DNA of 64,000 nucleotides from Limnephilus marmoratus (taxonomy: Eukaryota; Arthropoda; Insecta; Trichoptera; Limnephilidae). Location: positions 1,798,001 through 1,862,000 of the forward strand of contig OU862920.1 in NCBI GenBank assembly GCA_917880885.1, given 5' to 3'. Made by a program: the position numbers and the translations under genes. The notes below the pieces were generated by a model. It saw only the letters and a list, made by a program, of their open reading frames with translations, was not told the DNA's origin and searched no databases. Below are positions 32,470-44,564 of the stretch, one piece after another; within the stretch, counting starts at the first letter, position 1, and each line of letters begins with the position of its first letter.

Positions 32470-32600
32470 GACCGGTCAGTGGCGAAGTTTTCTATCACGA
32501 GATAAGCAACATTTTTCGCTTACTGCGGTGGTAGTAGGAGAACCTCAAATATTATCAGGTTATTCGAACCCGGTAATGTTTGTCTTTCTAAATAAAAAAT
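32470..32600 (+). mobile_element. SINE S1 copy, head degraded
   Basis: ACCGGTCAGTGGCGAAGTTT, then CTTACTGCGGTGGTAGTAGG and AATGTTTGTCTTTCTAAATA align with 534-724. The tRNA-like head is shortened and its B box is lost. Confidence 0.65.
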
Positions 32601-32990
32601 GTAACTGTTGAACAATTACGGTACGTACTTAAATGTATTGGAAACATGACTGTTTTGTATCTAGTACCCTCATGTTCCAGTTCCACATATCCCCCTCGTT
32701 CAAAATACTAATTTATCACTGTCTTACATGGCACATTTAAAATTGCGTTTGGTTCGGTAATACATATTTATAAGTACCTACTTGTTCGCGAATATCGATT
32801 GGAGGGGATTAAAGGATTCCCTTCTCGGTACATCGTAAAGCATTGCGTTTATGTTCAAGGACCTTATTGTTGTAAATAAGGCAAAATAAGTACATTTTAA
32901 AAGAAATACATAAATTTCGAATTACCGAACGAAATTTGGACTCCCTAAATTTAAAGTAAGAAAGTTCCTAATTGCATCTAATTTCTGCGT
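32601..32990. other. intergenic, nothing recognised
   Basis: No coding or repeat signal could be supported. Confidence 0.4.
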
Positions 32991-32994
32991 TGAT

Positions 32995-33480
32995 TTTTTT
33001 TTTACATTACCACACAGGAGTAGGCCCCGAGGAAAATGATTTCCCCTAGGGCCTATGTCATCTGGTATGCTGTGTGGAGGGCCTTTTTGAGGAGAAGAAG
33101 GAATGAACATTGATCTTGAAGAAACCCATGTTGAAGGAAGGTTAAAACACAGAGGCCCGCAAATCGTTCCATAGCCGTGCTATTTAACTAAAGAACGAGT
33201 CGAAGAAGCAGGCCGTTCACATGTGATAAATGTCAGTTGATAAATGTACACATGCGTTTCCCGACTATGCACCAGTGCCGAAGGGATCAATAACGCTAGT
33301 TCCTCGGAGCATCTTCCATTGAAATTCCGGTAAAACAAGGATAGCATTCCCGCCCGTGCTCTAAAGTTTGCAATCCGTTTGTTAAGGTATAAGAATCTAT
33401 CAAACTGACAGTCCGTTTCTACACAGAGTCGAGGGTTTTTTCAGGTGTTTTGGAGCTTCTGATCAAAGGTGGCTGGTATC
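32995..33480 (-). mobile_element. LINE family A 3' end, decayed copy
   Basis: The sequence parallels 62640-63130: tail TTTTTTTTACATTAC, CCTAGGGCCTATGTCATCTG, then GCTGTGTGGAGGGCCTTTTTGA and the coding end of the RT ORF on the minus strand. Frameshifts and small deletions disrupt the reading frame. It stops near 33480, just before the (TTTA)n tract. Confidence 0.8.
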
Positions 33481-33539
33481 ATCGAGTCATCGCGGATGCG
33501 GCCTACTCGTAGTACTCATTGATGGCATACCCCATTGAA

Positions 33540-34494
<955 letters not shown>

Positions 34495-34499
34495 TGGAA

Positions 34500-34698
34500 A
34501 CATTTCTACAAATTTTCTAATTTTTTTATAATTTTACTTTAAAATGTTTACATTTACTTGACTTCATTTCAAAATAACTATCCTCCATTGGTCACCATGA
34601 TACAGGCAGCTGCCTAGTTTGGTGACCTAATGTATCTTCTCAAGTAAATGTATTAATCATATTACATGTACTTATAAATAAAAAATAAATAAAAAAAA
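34500..34698 (+). mobile_element. LINE 3' tail with conserved hairpin (copy D)
   Basis: A short 3' UTR segment contains the hairpin at 34586-34632 and ends in ATAAATAAAAAATAAATAAA at about 34676-34695. Hairpin polarity and tail agree on a plus-strand element. No coding part is recognisable next to the microsatellite. Confidence 0.6.
34586..34632 (+). promoter_or_regulatory. LINE 3' UTR hairpin (copy D)
   Basis: CATTGGTCACCA pairs with TGGTGACCTAATG (one bulge) around GATACAGGCAGCTGCCTAG. It has the longest GC-containing perfect stem of the seven, with a stem sequence unlike the others. Confidence 0.78.
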
Positions 34699-34966
34699 GT
34701 TGTTTATTAGTAATAATAAATTATTACTAACCCCGTGTAATGTAATAATTTCAACGTGCACATCTTCTTTTCCTTTTTCTTGCTTTAAACCCACACAGGG
34801 AGGCTCCGAAAAAAATATTTTTTGGTTGGTTAACTTTAACGTACCCTGAATTATTTACGTCTTTTTAGGGTTAAACAGCTGATATCATCCTAGTAATTTG
34901 ACCTAAAATATTTCAACTTCAGACACGATTTACTCGAAAACAAAAACTCAAATTAAAAAAAGAGTG

Positions 34967-35195
34967 TGCTTTAGACCACACGACTGAAATAAAAGTTCTT
35001 TAACTTATATCTCCCTCTCAACTTCCGTTCACCTCGCCCGACCGTTCGCCTCGCCCGATCACACTTTTCATAACGCTGTCGTCACGCATTCATCAGCTTA
35101 CTCCCCAAGTCAAGCGTGCGTAAAGGCCCGACCGTTCGCCTCGCCCGATCACATTTTTCGTAACGCCCTCGTCACGCATTCACCAGCTTACGTAT
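34967..35195. mobile_element. MITE-like element related to 725-1097
   Basis: GAGTGTGCTTTAGACCACAC and GACTGAAATAAAAGTTC match 725-770. ACTTATATCTCCCTCTCAAC follows directly, as at 990 but with the middle missing. A segment of about 90 bp (CCGTTCGCCTCGCCCGATCA) is then present twice in tandem. Confidence 0.6.
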
Positions 35196-35864
35196 GTTAC
35201 GATGTAGCACAAAATCAGCTCGAAATTTTATTTAGATTCACCTTTCGCTTGGATTACGAGTTTCCGGACACCGTGTGCACATTTATGGTAATATAAATAA
35301 GTGTTATCATAAAAGCTGCTGCGTGACCATGAAAAACCTCAACAATTCCCTTTGAGGTGATTATTAAATATGATTCCGCGTGCTCCGCTCACTTATGTAC
35401 CTTTTGCCGAATTAATCGGAAGCTTAGATAACGGAAGCAATAATTGGCGGCAGTAGTCGGTAGTGCCCGTCACTGTGGTATGGGTGTAACATGATATTGT
35501 CTATGCGGGCTTCGCGGGAAATGCTGTGTGTTATCTGCTGGCAAATATTTACCGTTCCAACGACGGCTAACACTTTTGGACGCGGGTCGCGAGTGCGGCT
35601 AAAGTTATGCCAAATCGTTTGGGTTCACCGTCTCTCTAGAAATGAGAATACTAGATAATCTCAGTTCGCCCTGGTGAAAAATCTCCGATCAGATTCGAAC
35701 CCTTGCGTTGCTTGAAATGGCATAAGCAGTGTTTTTATGACAAGATCCCTTTCTTTATCTCGTAACCTCTCCCCGATGCCGCCTCACATATTCCAATTAT
35801 TGTGACGGCCGTAGTCCTATTGGCGTCGGGTAATTGCTTCTCTTGTTCAAAATCATTTTTTTTT
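35196..35864. other. intergenic, nothing firmly recognised
   Basis: A GC-balanced patch at 35430-35650 looks unique. CAGATTCGAACCCTTGCGTT near 35690 is T-arm-like, probably a worn tRNA-derived SINE head. No gene call. Confidence 0.4.
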
Positions 35865-35999
35865 AAGTGAAACCTGTTTAGCACTGTTGTGTAAAAACAG
35901 ACAAACACACGAGTCTGTAGGATTTAGCCTGAGAGAGAATGAGATAACAATAAAATATTTATTTATTTCATGGGTACTCGGTTCCAATATAAAATGATA

Positions 36000-36110
36000 A
36001 ATCTACCCACGCAAGCTTCCTGTAGTCTAATGGTATAAAGCGCCTGACAAACCTTAGCGGCCAGACATTCAGCGGACCAAGGATCGTATCCTACGAAATC
36101 CAAAAAAAAA
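36000..36110 (+). mobile_element. tRNA-like unit, family S3
   Basis: CTGTAGTCTAATGGTATAAA then GCGCCTGACAAACCTTAGCG, GCCAGACATTCAGCGGACC and GGATCGTATCCTACG. The arms suggest a class II-like tRNA with a long variable region, but pairing is incomplete. It matches 21832-21935 in opposite orientation. Confidence 0.5.
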
Positions 36111-36139
36111 TCAATTTCCAATCTTGAAAACCACTCCAA

Positions 36140-36292
36140 AATGAACAGGCAAAGAAAACACAAAAAAGCGACATCTAGTGATTCCGAAGAAGAAAACACA
36201 CAAACTAATAAAATTACCAAATATATAGGAAAAGGTGCACCGGAATTCGACGACAAAAATATTAAAAAAATCATCCTTCACATTGATTAACA
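36140..36292 (+). mobile_element. Penelope-like element 5' coding fragment
   Basis: A frame starting MNRQRKHKKATSSDSEEEN runs on to KIILHID and a stop at about 36290. The KATSSDSEEENT stretch is shared, at DNA and protein level, with the start of the Penelope-like element at 59.52 kb. The RT region is absent. Confidence 0.5.
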
Positions 36293-36375
36293 AAAGACTT
36301 TGTAGTTTTTCCTTTCTTCTCTACTTTAGTTTTCTGAAGGTTTCACTTCTACCGCGTGTGAATTGTAGGTACACT

Positions 36376-38091
36376 CTGATTTTTTTTAAACTATATAACA
36401 CATTTAGATAAGTCAATAACGGTCACTCCATTGTTAAACACAATTAAGAACACATTAACATTTAATTTGGGGAAAACAGGTATCAAAGTACCCCACAAAA
36501 TTGAGACTCTATTTTAACTATTAATTTCTCAGTAATTCGGTTTAACCGGTGTAAATCAATTTAAGCACCTTCAAAATTGAAATTTGGAATCCTATAAATA
36601 AGTCGTCTCAAAGTGGTATAACCACAGTTTGAAAATGGCCTTGTAAGTCGAAACAGCTACAACAAACTGTCACAATAAACAAAAAACTAAAACACTTGCA
36701 GAACATAATAATACCATTTCAAAGCTTGCAATAATCAAAAATTGATTTGATAAACGTAAATGTTCAGCACACTACGCTTGATGACATAGAAACCAACGAC
36801 ACTAAAGCTGCAAATAACTCGCAAATTACTCGCGCAATCACAACGTAATCCACTAGGAAAAATTATTAAGACATTTTTCGTGATTCCTTGCTAACGCACA
36901 AAAATTATAATTTATTACATTTCTTAGCTTAGCGTGATATAAATTATTTTTAAACTACTTACGCTTAATTTTTCATTAAACTTTTATAATGAGTACATTA
37001 AAATTCATGGGAAATATTTCTTGATTTCAAAGAAGTGTGTGGAGACATGCTTCACACACTTTTTTCCTTTTTTATTATTATTGGCTACTCACATATTATT
37101 CATTAATAAAATTTTCAGAACTGTTCTCATTTCCGGCGAAATTACCTACCGATATTCCACAAACTTTTGAGATAGGTACCTACGTACATAGCATCATGTG
37201 TTATAAACAAATAAATAAATAAAATTATCTTGAGACCATTGAATCAGAGTTAAGCAGAACGTACAAACCACCAAACCTTGTAGTTTTGATAATACGGGTG
37301 CCAATCAATGAATTAATTATTTGAAATTTTCGCGTTTCATGATTTGAAAATAAAAATCTTTCTATGAACGGGTACAATCAATCAATCGGAGGTGTCGTAC
37401 GGTAAGTGTTTCTACATAATGGTAGAGGTAAATAAATTGCTTTTTTCGAAATTTCAATTTAATTTCATTCATTTTTTCTTAGAAGTTTTTTTTTCTTATT
37501 TTTTTTTAGAAAACTACTCGTACCTTAAAAACTTGGAAATTTAAAAAATATATTTATATATTTTATTTTGCACAACAATCATTTACTTATAAAGTATCAC
37601 TTGGGATCGCCTGGACACCTTTTATAGTATCATATTAGGCATGATGTGAACATTTGTTATTGGGTTGTAACCTAATTATTATAATTTATTGTTTGTTTAA
37701 TGCATGTAATGTTATTAACCTGTAAATGTTCCTAATAAAATAAAATAAAAATAAAAATAAAACTTCGCTCAGGACAACATTCGAGGGTGTTCTGGAATGT
37801 TCCGCAGCGATGTTCCACGACACACTCCGCCACTACTTCCAGAACTTTCTAGAGTTCTCTCAAATCTTCTAGAACTTTCCGGAAGACTGTTCTAGGAATT
37901 TCTTGAGGGCGAAACTTCCAACCCTTAGGTATATCTTCAAAAGCACGCCCTTTACGTAAAAAACGGGAACCGTCATCCTGGAGGAAGCATAGAGATCTAC
38001 CACACCATATAACTCCCTTGATCGATCCGGGATTCGTTTCTAAGTTTTTGCGGGACGCACGTTTTTTTTTACTTTTTTTTATAATATCTAC
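36376..38091. other. intergenic, no gene supported
   Basis: Mostly AT-rich unique-looking sequence. A LINE-like tail (AAATAAAATAAAAATAAAAATA) ends near 37762. A GC-richer segment at 37770-38060 has a 90-codon minus-strand frame without recognised domains. Confidence 0.4.
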
Positions 38092-38512
38092 TAGCTGTCC
38101 CGGAAAACGTTGTTCTGCCATATGAATTATTTCTAGTGAATATTTTAATTGTGAAATAATTTAATTGTAAGTGTGTGGGGATGGGATCTATGACAGAAAG
38201 AGGTTTGGAGCGCTGTAGACGATGACCGCCGATAAAAACAAAACACCACCATTCATTTCCTTAATTCAATATATTTCATTAAAGTAACGGACATATTCAT
38301 TGTTTGATTTCTTAAAAGTTAAATGTAAAGTGAATAAAAGTCATATATTTTTAATCCTAAAGTAGTAAAATGAAATTTAAAAAATCAATATTAATTTCGA
38401 AGAGCAATTGAGAGTACTTATTTTTGGTCAGTCCGTCTTTAGCCAACACGTTTCGGAGGAGTGCGACCACAAACACCGTGACACGAGATTTTTATATGTA
38501 TAGAAGATTGAT
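38092..38512 (+). mobile_element. element P-related copy, internally deleted
   Basis: It starts TAGCTGTCCCGGAAAACGTT followed by GTTCTGCCATATGAATTATT, and ends CGTTTCGGAGGAGTGCGACC, ACAAACACCGTGACACGAGA, then TTTTTATATG. It matches the ends of the 17249-17990 copy but lacks about 320 bp of its middle. Confidence 0.7.
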
Positions 38513-39446
38513 GATTAAATTCCGATACTTCCATAATTAGTCTTGGACAGAATGGACAGGTTGCTGTATGAGTTTTGACTGTATATTTTGGATAAGTAAT
38601 AATGCAATAACCACTGGGGTGATATGATCAATTTCAGCCTTAAATGCTAGGAAATTGTTAAGCGTTCGATTTGTAAATTCCCCACCTTCATTCAAAAAAT
38701 CATTCCTCCGAATTTTAATATGGAGAAATATAAACTGCATATAGTGTTAGAGAGCCATTGAATGCCGACAACACATATACTTTACCGTTTGTTCCATACG
38801 TTCAGGATTCTTTAAAAAATGTATTGGTAAATTTAAAAATGCAAGAATTTTGCGTATTATTTAATTTAAAATTGCCGTTAATATTGTGACTTATGTATGT
38901 TTTCTGGCCTAATAACAGATATAAATTTGAAATCGAAAATGTATTTTATTCAATGTCATTTACAAAAAATTAAGAATATATAAAAAAAAACTTCTCTTGT
39001 TAAACTTGAAACTGCTAAGTTAGCCTTTTAATTAGCCAAAGATCGCGCGGGAACTTTAAAAAAATTCCAAAAAATGTTTTAAAATATCTTTTAAAATTGG
39101 TAACATTTTCGGCCAAAAACGCTGCAGAGATGGACAAGTTTTTTGAAAAAATATCTCAACTAACATTGGGCAAATATATAAAAATTAAGGAATACCTACC
39201 TAGAAATGCATAGGATTCCTTTGTGTTCGAATAATGAACTGCTTTTCAAATGTCATTCATTGATGTGTTGTCATGGTGACATACAAACAGATTATTATTG
39301 TTTTTGATTAGCTATGTAGCAGACCTTGGAGTAATCAAAATATTAGAAAAATAATTTCATAAGTTCATAAGTGTTAAAGTGTTATAATGTTTTTATGATC
39401 GACAAATAAACTTCAAATGTAGTTTCTTTGTTAACAGAGCAACATA
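38513..39446. other. intergenic, nothing recognised
   Basis: AT-rich with no recognisable domain or repeat. The minus-strand frame 38537-38740 is unsupported. Confidence 0.4.
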
Positions 39447-39589
39447 TTAGGGGGCGTTCAAGTATTACGTAACGCAATATTTTAAGTTTTTTGACCCCCC
39501 CCCCCCTCCCCCCATGAAACGCGCCGTAACGTTTTTCCGTCCTCTCCCCCCCCCCCCTCCTAAACGTTACGTAACACCCAAGTGACAAT

Positions 39590-39885
39590 TTTGATTTATT
39601 TATATATATGTATATATATTTATTCTTAATACACCTACATTACAAAGGTATAATATATTGTCCTCCACACTAGGAGTTCACCTGTGTTGTAGAGGACATT
39701 TTTCAGTTGTAAATTTTTACCTGAAAGTCACAATTAAGTTGCGCAAATTACTGGAAAGTCGCTTAAATACCTTTTTTCTTGTTTTAATCGCATTTGCGGT
39801 AATAAATAAAACAAGAGATTTCGAGAACGAAAAGGATTGCCAACTTGGAAGATTTTAATTCCCTATTTTTTTAAATCTAAATGTA
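39590..39885 (-). mobile_element. LINE 3' end with conserved hairpin (copy B), nested
   Basis: A T-rich start (TTTATTTATATATATG) is the complement of the tail, followed by the hairpin at 39660-39697. The rest (to about 39885) encodes nothing recognisable. It sits inside the MITE. Confidence 0.5.
39660..39697 (-). promoter_or_regulatory. LINE 3' UTR hairpin (copy B)
   Basis: GTCCTCCACA pairs with TGTAGAGGAC (one C/A mismatch) around CTAGGAGTTCACCTGTGT. The mismatch position is the same as in copy A, though the stem sequence differs. Confidence 0.75.
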
Positions 39886-40008
39886 GAAAAACATGTTACG
39901 TAACGCGTTGTTCGAACCCCCCCCCGCCCCCCCCCCCCCGCCCCTCGTAACGCACAGTAACGTTTCACAAGATCCCCCCCCCCCAAGTAATACTCGAACG
40001 GCCCCTTA

Positions 40009-40403
40009 TTTGTTTTGTCATCACCAATATAAAAATACAACAAATAGACAAATTGTCTTGTATAGATATTAAACGTAAAATTATTAGCATCCACGATGAC
40101 ATGAGCCACATAAGTTAATATTAATAAAAAAAAATAAAGTATTAAATAACGTAGGCATTCATCTGATAATAGCTAATTACTAATATCAAACTTCTCAAAC
40201 GCCCTGAATTAACTTAACGAAAGCCGAACCGCTTTAACCATCACTTTACTTCACTCAAAGACGTGCACAAAAGAGATTTAATTTTAAATATGAATACTCT
40301 GTACTGTAATATTTAAACATAACATTTCAAAAATAATTATTAACTTGTAACAAGAAAAACGTTAGATAAAATATTCACTGCACCTCTTGAAAACATACAA
40401 AAT
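40009..40403. other. intergenic, nothing recognised
   Basis: AT-rich, no support for a gene or element. Confidence 0.4.
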
Positions 40404-40500
40404 TATTTCAGAAAAATGAAACAATACAACTTTGTATAAACCACTTATATAATGTGCAAATCCATTATATAAGTGGTTTGTATTGTTTCATTTTTCTATA
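40404..40500. repeat. inverted repeat with about 34-bp arms
   Basis: GAAAAATGAAACAATACAA, a 9-bp insertion, AACCACTTATATAATG, a spacer of 8 bases, then CATTATATAAGTGGTTTGTA and TTGTTTCATTTTTC. Apart from the insertion in the left arm, pairing is exact. It looks like a young hairpin; nested or chimeric origin cannot be told. Confidence 0.8.
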
Positions 40501-41524
40501 ATGGATAACCACAAAGTAATAGCTACATTCAAAAATATAATTTTATTTCAATTTCTGCAAAGGAACGTTCCACATAATATATGAGCACCGAAAACATTTG
40601 CGATTCCACCTTTAATGCCACAACCTTCAGATAACGAGTAGTATTTGAAACAGTATCCATCACGTAATTTCTGTCATGCCAATTATCATAACGATACAAG
40701 TAAGGAAACCAAAATAATGATTCCACTACCCAGCAGATCTGATGCTACTTCGGTTGTATTTCAAATCGACGCTCCTCTTGACAAGATGCAGATCCTATGT
40801 CTATAAAACACAAATGTCGGCTCGGAGTGTTCGGCCCTAAGGAAGAATAGCGAAAGAGAAATTGACAATTAAAAGAGTATTATTTAGCAGGTTGTTTCAA
40901 AATGGGTGTGCTGCAGTTATACACTTTAATGGGAAAGTACTTGAAGGATCTTTTTCTGTGAGTTTTGTGTATATTTTATGGATAAGGTATGCGATAATTT
41001 GTAAGACGGTCACGAATGGTGGTTAAAAGATCTGTGTTTTTATAACCTTTTTTCAATATTTTCTAGTACTGAAACAAACACCTGTTTTTGTAGATGAGAT
41101 AAATGTTTTTAAAGTTTTCAGAAATAAATTGGATTGGGCTTGTTATTAGGATATGTAGTTTTTAATCATCTACGCACTTTCGAAGAAAACGTAAAATCGC
41201 CAGGACACCATACACAACAAGTATTTTTTAATCGCACGGATTGTTGTTGAATGTTGAATGTTGCAAACATCTTCAGGAAATGTATGTAGGACCAGAATTA
41301 TAAAATGTCACTTACACTAAATTTTACAATACACTCATGTTTGGTTTAATTACAATCCTGTGGGTATGCTGAATTTCATTTAACCATGGCTTCATAATGC
41401 GACTTGTTTCAAAGCACATTTTTATCTTTCTAAAGTTGTGAACGTTTTCAACGTTGAAAATATAATAAATCTTTTTCTTTTCGAAATAAAGATGTTGTTT
41501 GTAAATATTTAGGATTTTTTAAAA
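40501..41524. other. intergenic, nothing recognised
   Basis: No repeat match. A short frame starting ATGGGTGTGCTGCAG at about 40901 has only 19 codons and no known family match that I can support. Confidence 0.4.
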
Positions 41525-41835
41525 ATTAACTCCACGCAGCAGATCCTGAGGAAAACAATTTCCCCTCAGGAGCTTTCAACATTGAAGATGTTATGTGGAG
41601 GATCTTTTTGAGGGAAGGAAGGAGTGCAGGGGGGAGGAAACACAGAGGCCTTCAAATCATTCCCCAGCCGCGCTGTTGAACTAAAGAACTAGTCAATCTA
41701 GTCATAGAATCGACCCGTTTTCATGTGACAAATTTCAACCGTGTAATGGGTGCGCTTTTGGCGTTTCGCGACTACGCATCGGTGACCTGAACGCTCTGCT
41801 GCGAAATTCACCAACAGTTTTGGCCCACACCGATG
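41525..41835 (-). mobile_element. LINE family A 3' end, strongly decayed
   Basis: TCCACGCAGCAGATCCTGAG, GAAAACAATTTCCCCTCAGG, then TTATGTGGAGGATCTTTTTG, GAAACACAGAGGCC, AATCATTCCCCAGCC and TGGCGTTTCGCGACTACGCA match 62650-62940. Many indels; the RT frame is lost. Confidence 0.75.
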
Positions 41836-42706
41836 ACTCCTACTCGCCACCTTAGATTTTATTGATTTGTTTTTAGGTTATGAGAGGGAAAGGATGGAAG
41901 GAAGGATCGGGGGTACGTAGATACATATTTCAATTTCGAGTGTTTTTATCTTCCGCTTTAATTACCTAAAAAACCAAACATCTTCTGTCTATTTACGTTA
42001 ATTATTAATAATAACACTCGCTTGAAATGTGACGCTCGCTTTGTATGAACCACTAATTTATTAATCGCCCACCGGTCCCATTAGAACATAATCTCCGCTA
42101 GAGTCGAAACCAATAAGAGACCAATATCAGATGGCGCAAAAGTCATCACCCAAGATAAAAATGCTCTCAATTTTGGAAATGGTCTTACATCATCGCGGCT
42201 TTGTTATTTGTGAAGTAAACATTTGCGCAATACTAATTGACGAACCATGGATCGCCATAATCCAGAAGAAAGCAAAATATTTCTTTTATAATATTTATTT
42301 TGTTTGTAAAGTTGTAGCCTTAGGAAATCGAGTGAGAACTTTTGCGCCACCTTGTGTAATCAATTCTTTACTCGCATAAAGTGCATCTTTAATTTCATAT
42401 ATTACCAAAAGGTACAATGAAAATAAAAGCTGTTCAAACTATTACATCGATTATTATTCTTATAATAAATTTAAATATTTTCGTATTTTTATTCAATATA
42501 AATAGTAAAATGAATCATTATCAGCAACCCAAGGGAATCAATGATATCATTCAGTAGGTAGATACTTAATAATAATTTTATCTTATCGGAACATTTTAGT
42601 ATTAATTTCATTAAAGTATATATTTGATAGAGAGGCACAATTAAGAGGATGATTGAATAATTCATAAAAAAAGCGTGAACCCCTGAGACTTTCCTGACTG
42701 AATTGA

Positions 42707-42711
<5 letters not shown>
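41836..42711. other. intergenic, nothing recognised
   Basis: AT-rich with a short plus-strand frame (42131-42379) lacking recognisable domains. Confidence 0.4.

Positions 42712-42780
<69 letters not shown>
42712..42780. repeat. (AT)n microsatellite
   Basis: About 34 perfect AT dinucleotides. They directly precede the inverted SINE pair. Confidence 0.97.
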
Positions 42781-42783
<3 letters not shown>

Positions 42784-42823
42784 ATAACTTTGATTGAGTT
42801 GGAAGAAAAGTAGTTACATATTT

Positions 42824-43130
42824 TATTGAAGAAGAAGATACAATAATAATCTAAACGAAAATATGAAAGAGAACAAGACACAGAAAAACATAAAAAAGAC
42901 AACGGTCGCAACTGGGACTCGAACCCAGACCTAACTGAGTCTAACTGGGACGTGCGCGTTAAAAGTCATTCGAGTCCCAGTTGCGACCATTGTTTTTTCT
43001 GTTTTTCTGCGTCTTGTTCTCTTTCATATTTTCGTTTAGATTATTATTGTTATCTTTTCTTCAATGATATATTACATAATGGGAATAACCTTCAAAAGTT
43101 CTAAAAAAGAGAGTTTTTCTTATAAAAAAA
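42824..43130. mobile_element. inverted pair of SINE S2 copies
   Basis: A minus-strand copy (42824-42921) and a plus-strand copy (42971-43130) face each other head to head across a 49-bp spacer. Each arm has the GGGACTCGAACCC / CGAGTCCCAGTTGCGACC region and the TCTTGTTCTCTTTCATATTT body. The plus copy continues to the GGGAATAACCTTCAAAAG tail. The DNA or a transcript could fold into a hairpin of almost 100 bp. Confidence 0.82.
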
Positions 43131-43907
43131 CGAATAGTTACATATTAGGTACTTACTACACTTTACAGTCACCCTGATTACTGCTCTGATTAAATTCACT
43201 ATATTGTGACTATTTGTTAACGAATTGGTTCAATATCTTCAACATCTGCTTGAAAAATAAGCACCGTAAAATGGGGTGACCGATTAATTTTTAACTTTGA
43301 AACTAAATAGTTTTCTTGTGCAAACATTTGCCTGGTAAAAAAATTGTAGCATATTTGTTGTACGTGTTTAAAATATCGAATTATTTTTATTCATACTTTG
43401 AAATATTTACAGAGTTTTACAGAATTATTACAGTAATAAAATTGCCTTTGGGATGTGCTTAGATATTAACACTCCAATTAGAAATGTTCACTTCGTGCGT
43501 AATCAAGGTTTAGTTGTTAATAGACGGAGAAGCTAGTATTGTAATAACAGAAATAATAATAATCAAAATTAAATATAAAAAAATAGTAGTGTAAAACATA
43601 ACCTGAAGAGAAAGAGAAGAAATAAAGAAAAGTCATTTTAATAAAGCAAGTACATAATTGTTCTCCGTGACACATAATAGAGAAATACGTGAGAATGTTT
43701 GCGTAGATATCCATATTATGGTCACATACGGTGGTATTTTCAGACGACAAATTCAAGGCAATGGTTGAAGTATGCAATTTATTTATTTATTTAATTATTT
43801 CTATACATTACAGTATTTACCTCTTTGTTGACATTTTCACATAATACATTTTGAAAACATTTTTACATGATATATTTTTACATGATTATTATAGATACAC
43901 TAGCTGA
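43131..43907. other. intergenic with a LINE-like tail
   Basis: A TTTATTTATTTATTTAATTA tract at about 43777-43796 is probably the complement of a LINE tail. No hairpin or coding sequence was recognised beside it. Confidence 0.4.
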
Positions 43908-44453
43908 TCCGGCGAACTTCGTACCGCCTCAAAATCAAAAACTGTTGTCAACTTAGTAGCTGAATTGATCTAAATTGTTTCTCCCTGCGTATACCATACC
44001 TTGATCTAAATTGTTTCTCCCTGCGTATCCTTTCCCCTCTCGCGTTCCCTCTCCCTCTCCCTCTCCCCACTCCACTTCTCCCCTTCCCCCGTCCCGCTAA
44101 CCCCCCTTCCTGAGTTCCTTTTCCCCCTCCCCCCTTCCCCCTCCCCCCTCACCCTCCCCCCTCCCCCCTGCCCCCTGGCCCTCCCCCGGTTCACAGTTCA
44201 ATATTATACCCCTTACAATATTGCTGCAGTTCTTTCGAAATAGGAGAATTCGTTCCATACAAAATGTATGGGGAAAATAATTTTCTTCGGAGTGGAACAC
44301 CCTTTACTTTTAGGGGTATGAAAAATTGATGTTGGTCGATTCTCAGACCTACCAGATAAGCACACAAAATTTCATCAAAATTGGTCCAGCCGTTTCGGAG
44401 GAGTATGGTAACAAACACCGTGACACGAGAATTTTATATATTAGATATACGTA
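43908..44453 (+). mobile_element. element P copy with C-rich tract, both ends present
   Basis: It begins CTAGCTGATCCGGCGAACTT, has a duplicated TTGATCTAAATTGTTTCTCC, a pyrimidine tract at 44020-44190, and ends GCCGTTTCGGAGGAGTATGG, ACAAACACCGTGACACGAGA, TTTTATATATTAGAT. It is the most complete copy for the 3' end. Open frames across the tract are compositional. Confidence 0.7.
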
Positions 44454-44564
44454 TATATACATACATACATTACAATACACACATATACAAATTGTAAGTC
44501 TATGTATAGTTGGTGAATACTTGAAAAACTATTTAATTATTTAGTTTATTTAATTTTATAATTT

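Larger units (their letters stand above)
35865..36375. mobile_element. family Q element split by a nested insertion
   Basis: The left part (AAGTGAAACCTGTTTAGCAC, GTCTGTAGGATTTAGCCTGA) and the right part (CTACTTTAGTTTTCTGAAGG, TTTCACTTCTACCGCGTGTG) align with the continuous segment 18338-18550. Between them, about 35945-36295, lies foreign sequence holding a tRNA-like unit and a Penelope-like fragment. Confidence 0.6.
39450..40005. mobile_element. PIF/Harbinger-like MITE with nested LINE tail
   Basis: Ends GGGGGCGTTCAAGTATTACG and the complement of TAATACTCGAACGGCCCC are flanked by TTA on both sides (39447-39449 and 40006-40008). Subterminal CGTAACG words and long C runs are mirrored in both halves. 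The centre, about 39590-39885, is an unrelated LINE 3' tail (copy B), indicating a later insertion. Confidence 0.72.

Noticed and set aside
40901..40960. Short ORF starting ATGGGTGTGCTGCAG as a first exon
   Set aside because: It ends after 19 codons, with no consensus donor in frame and no recognisable family start.
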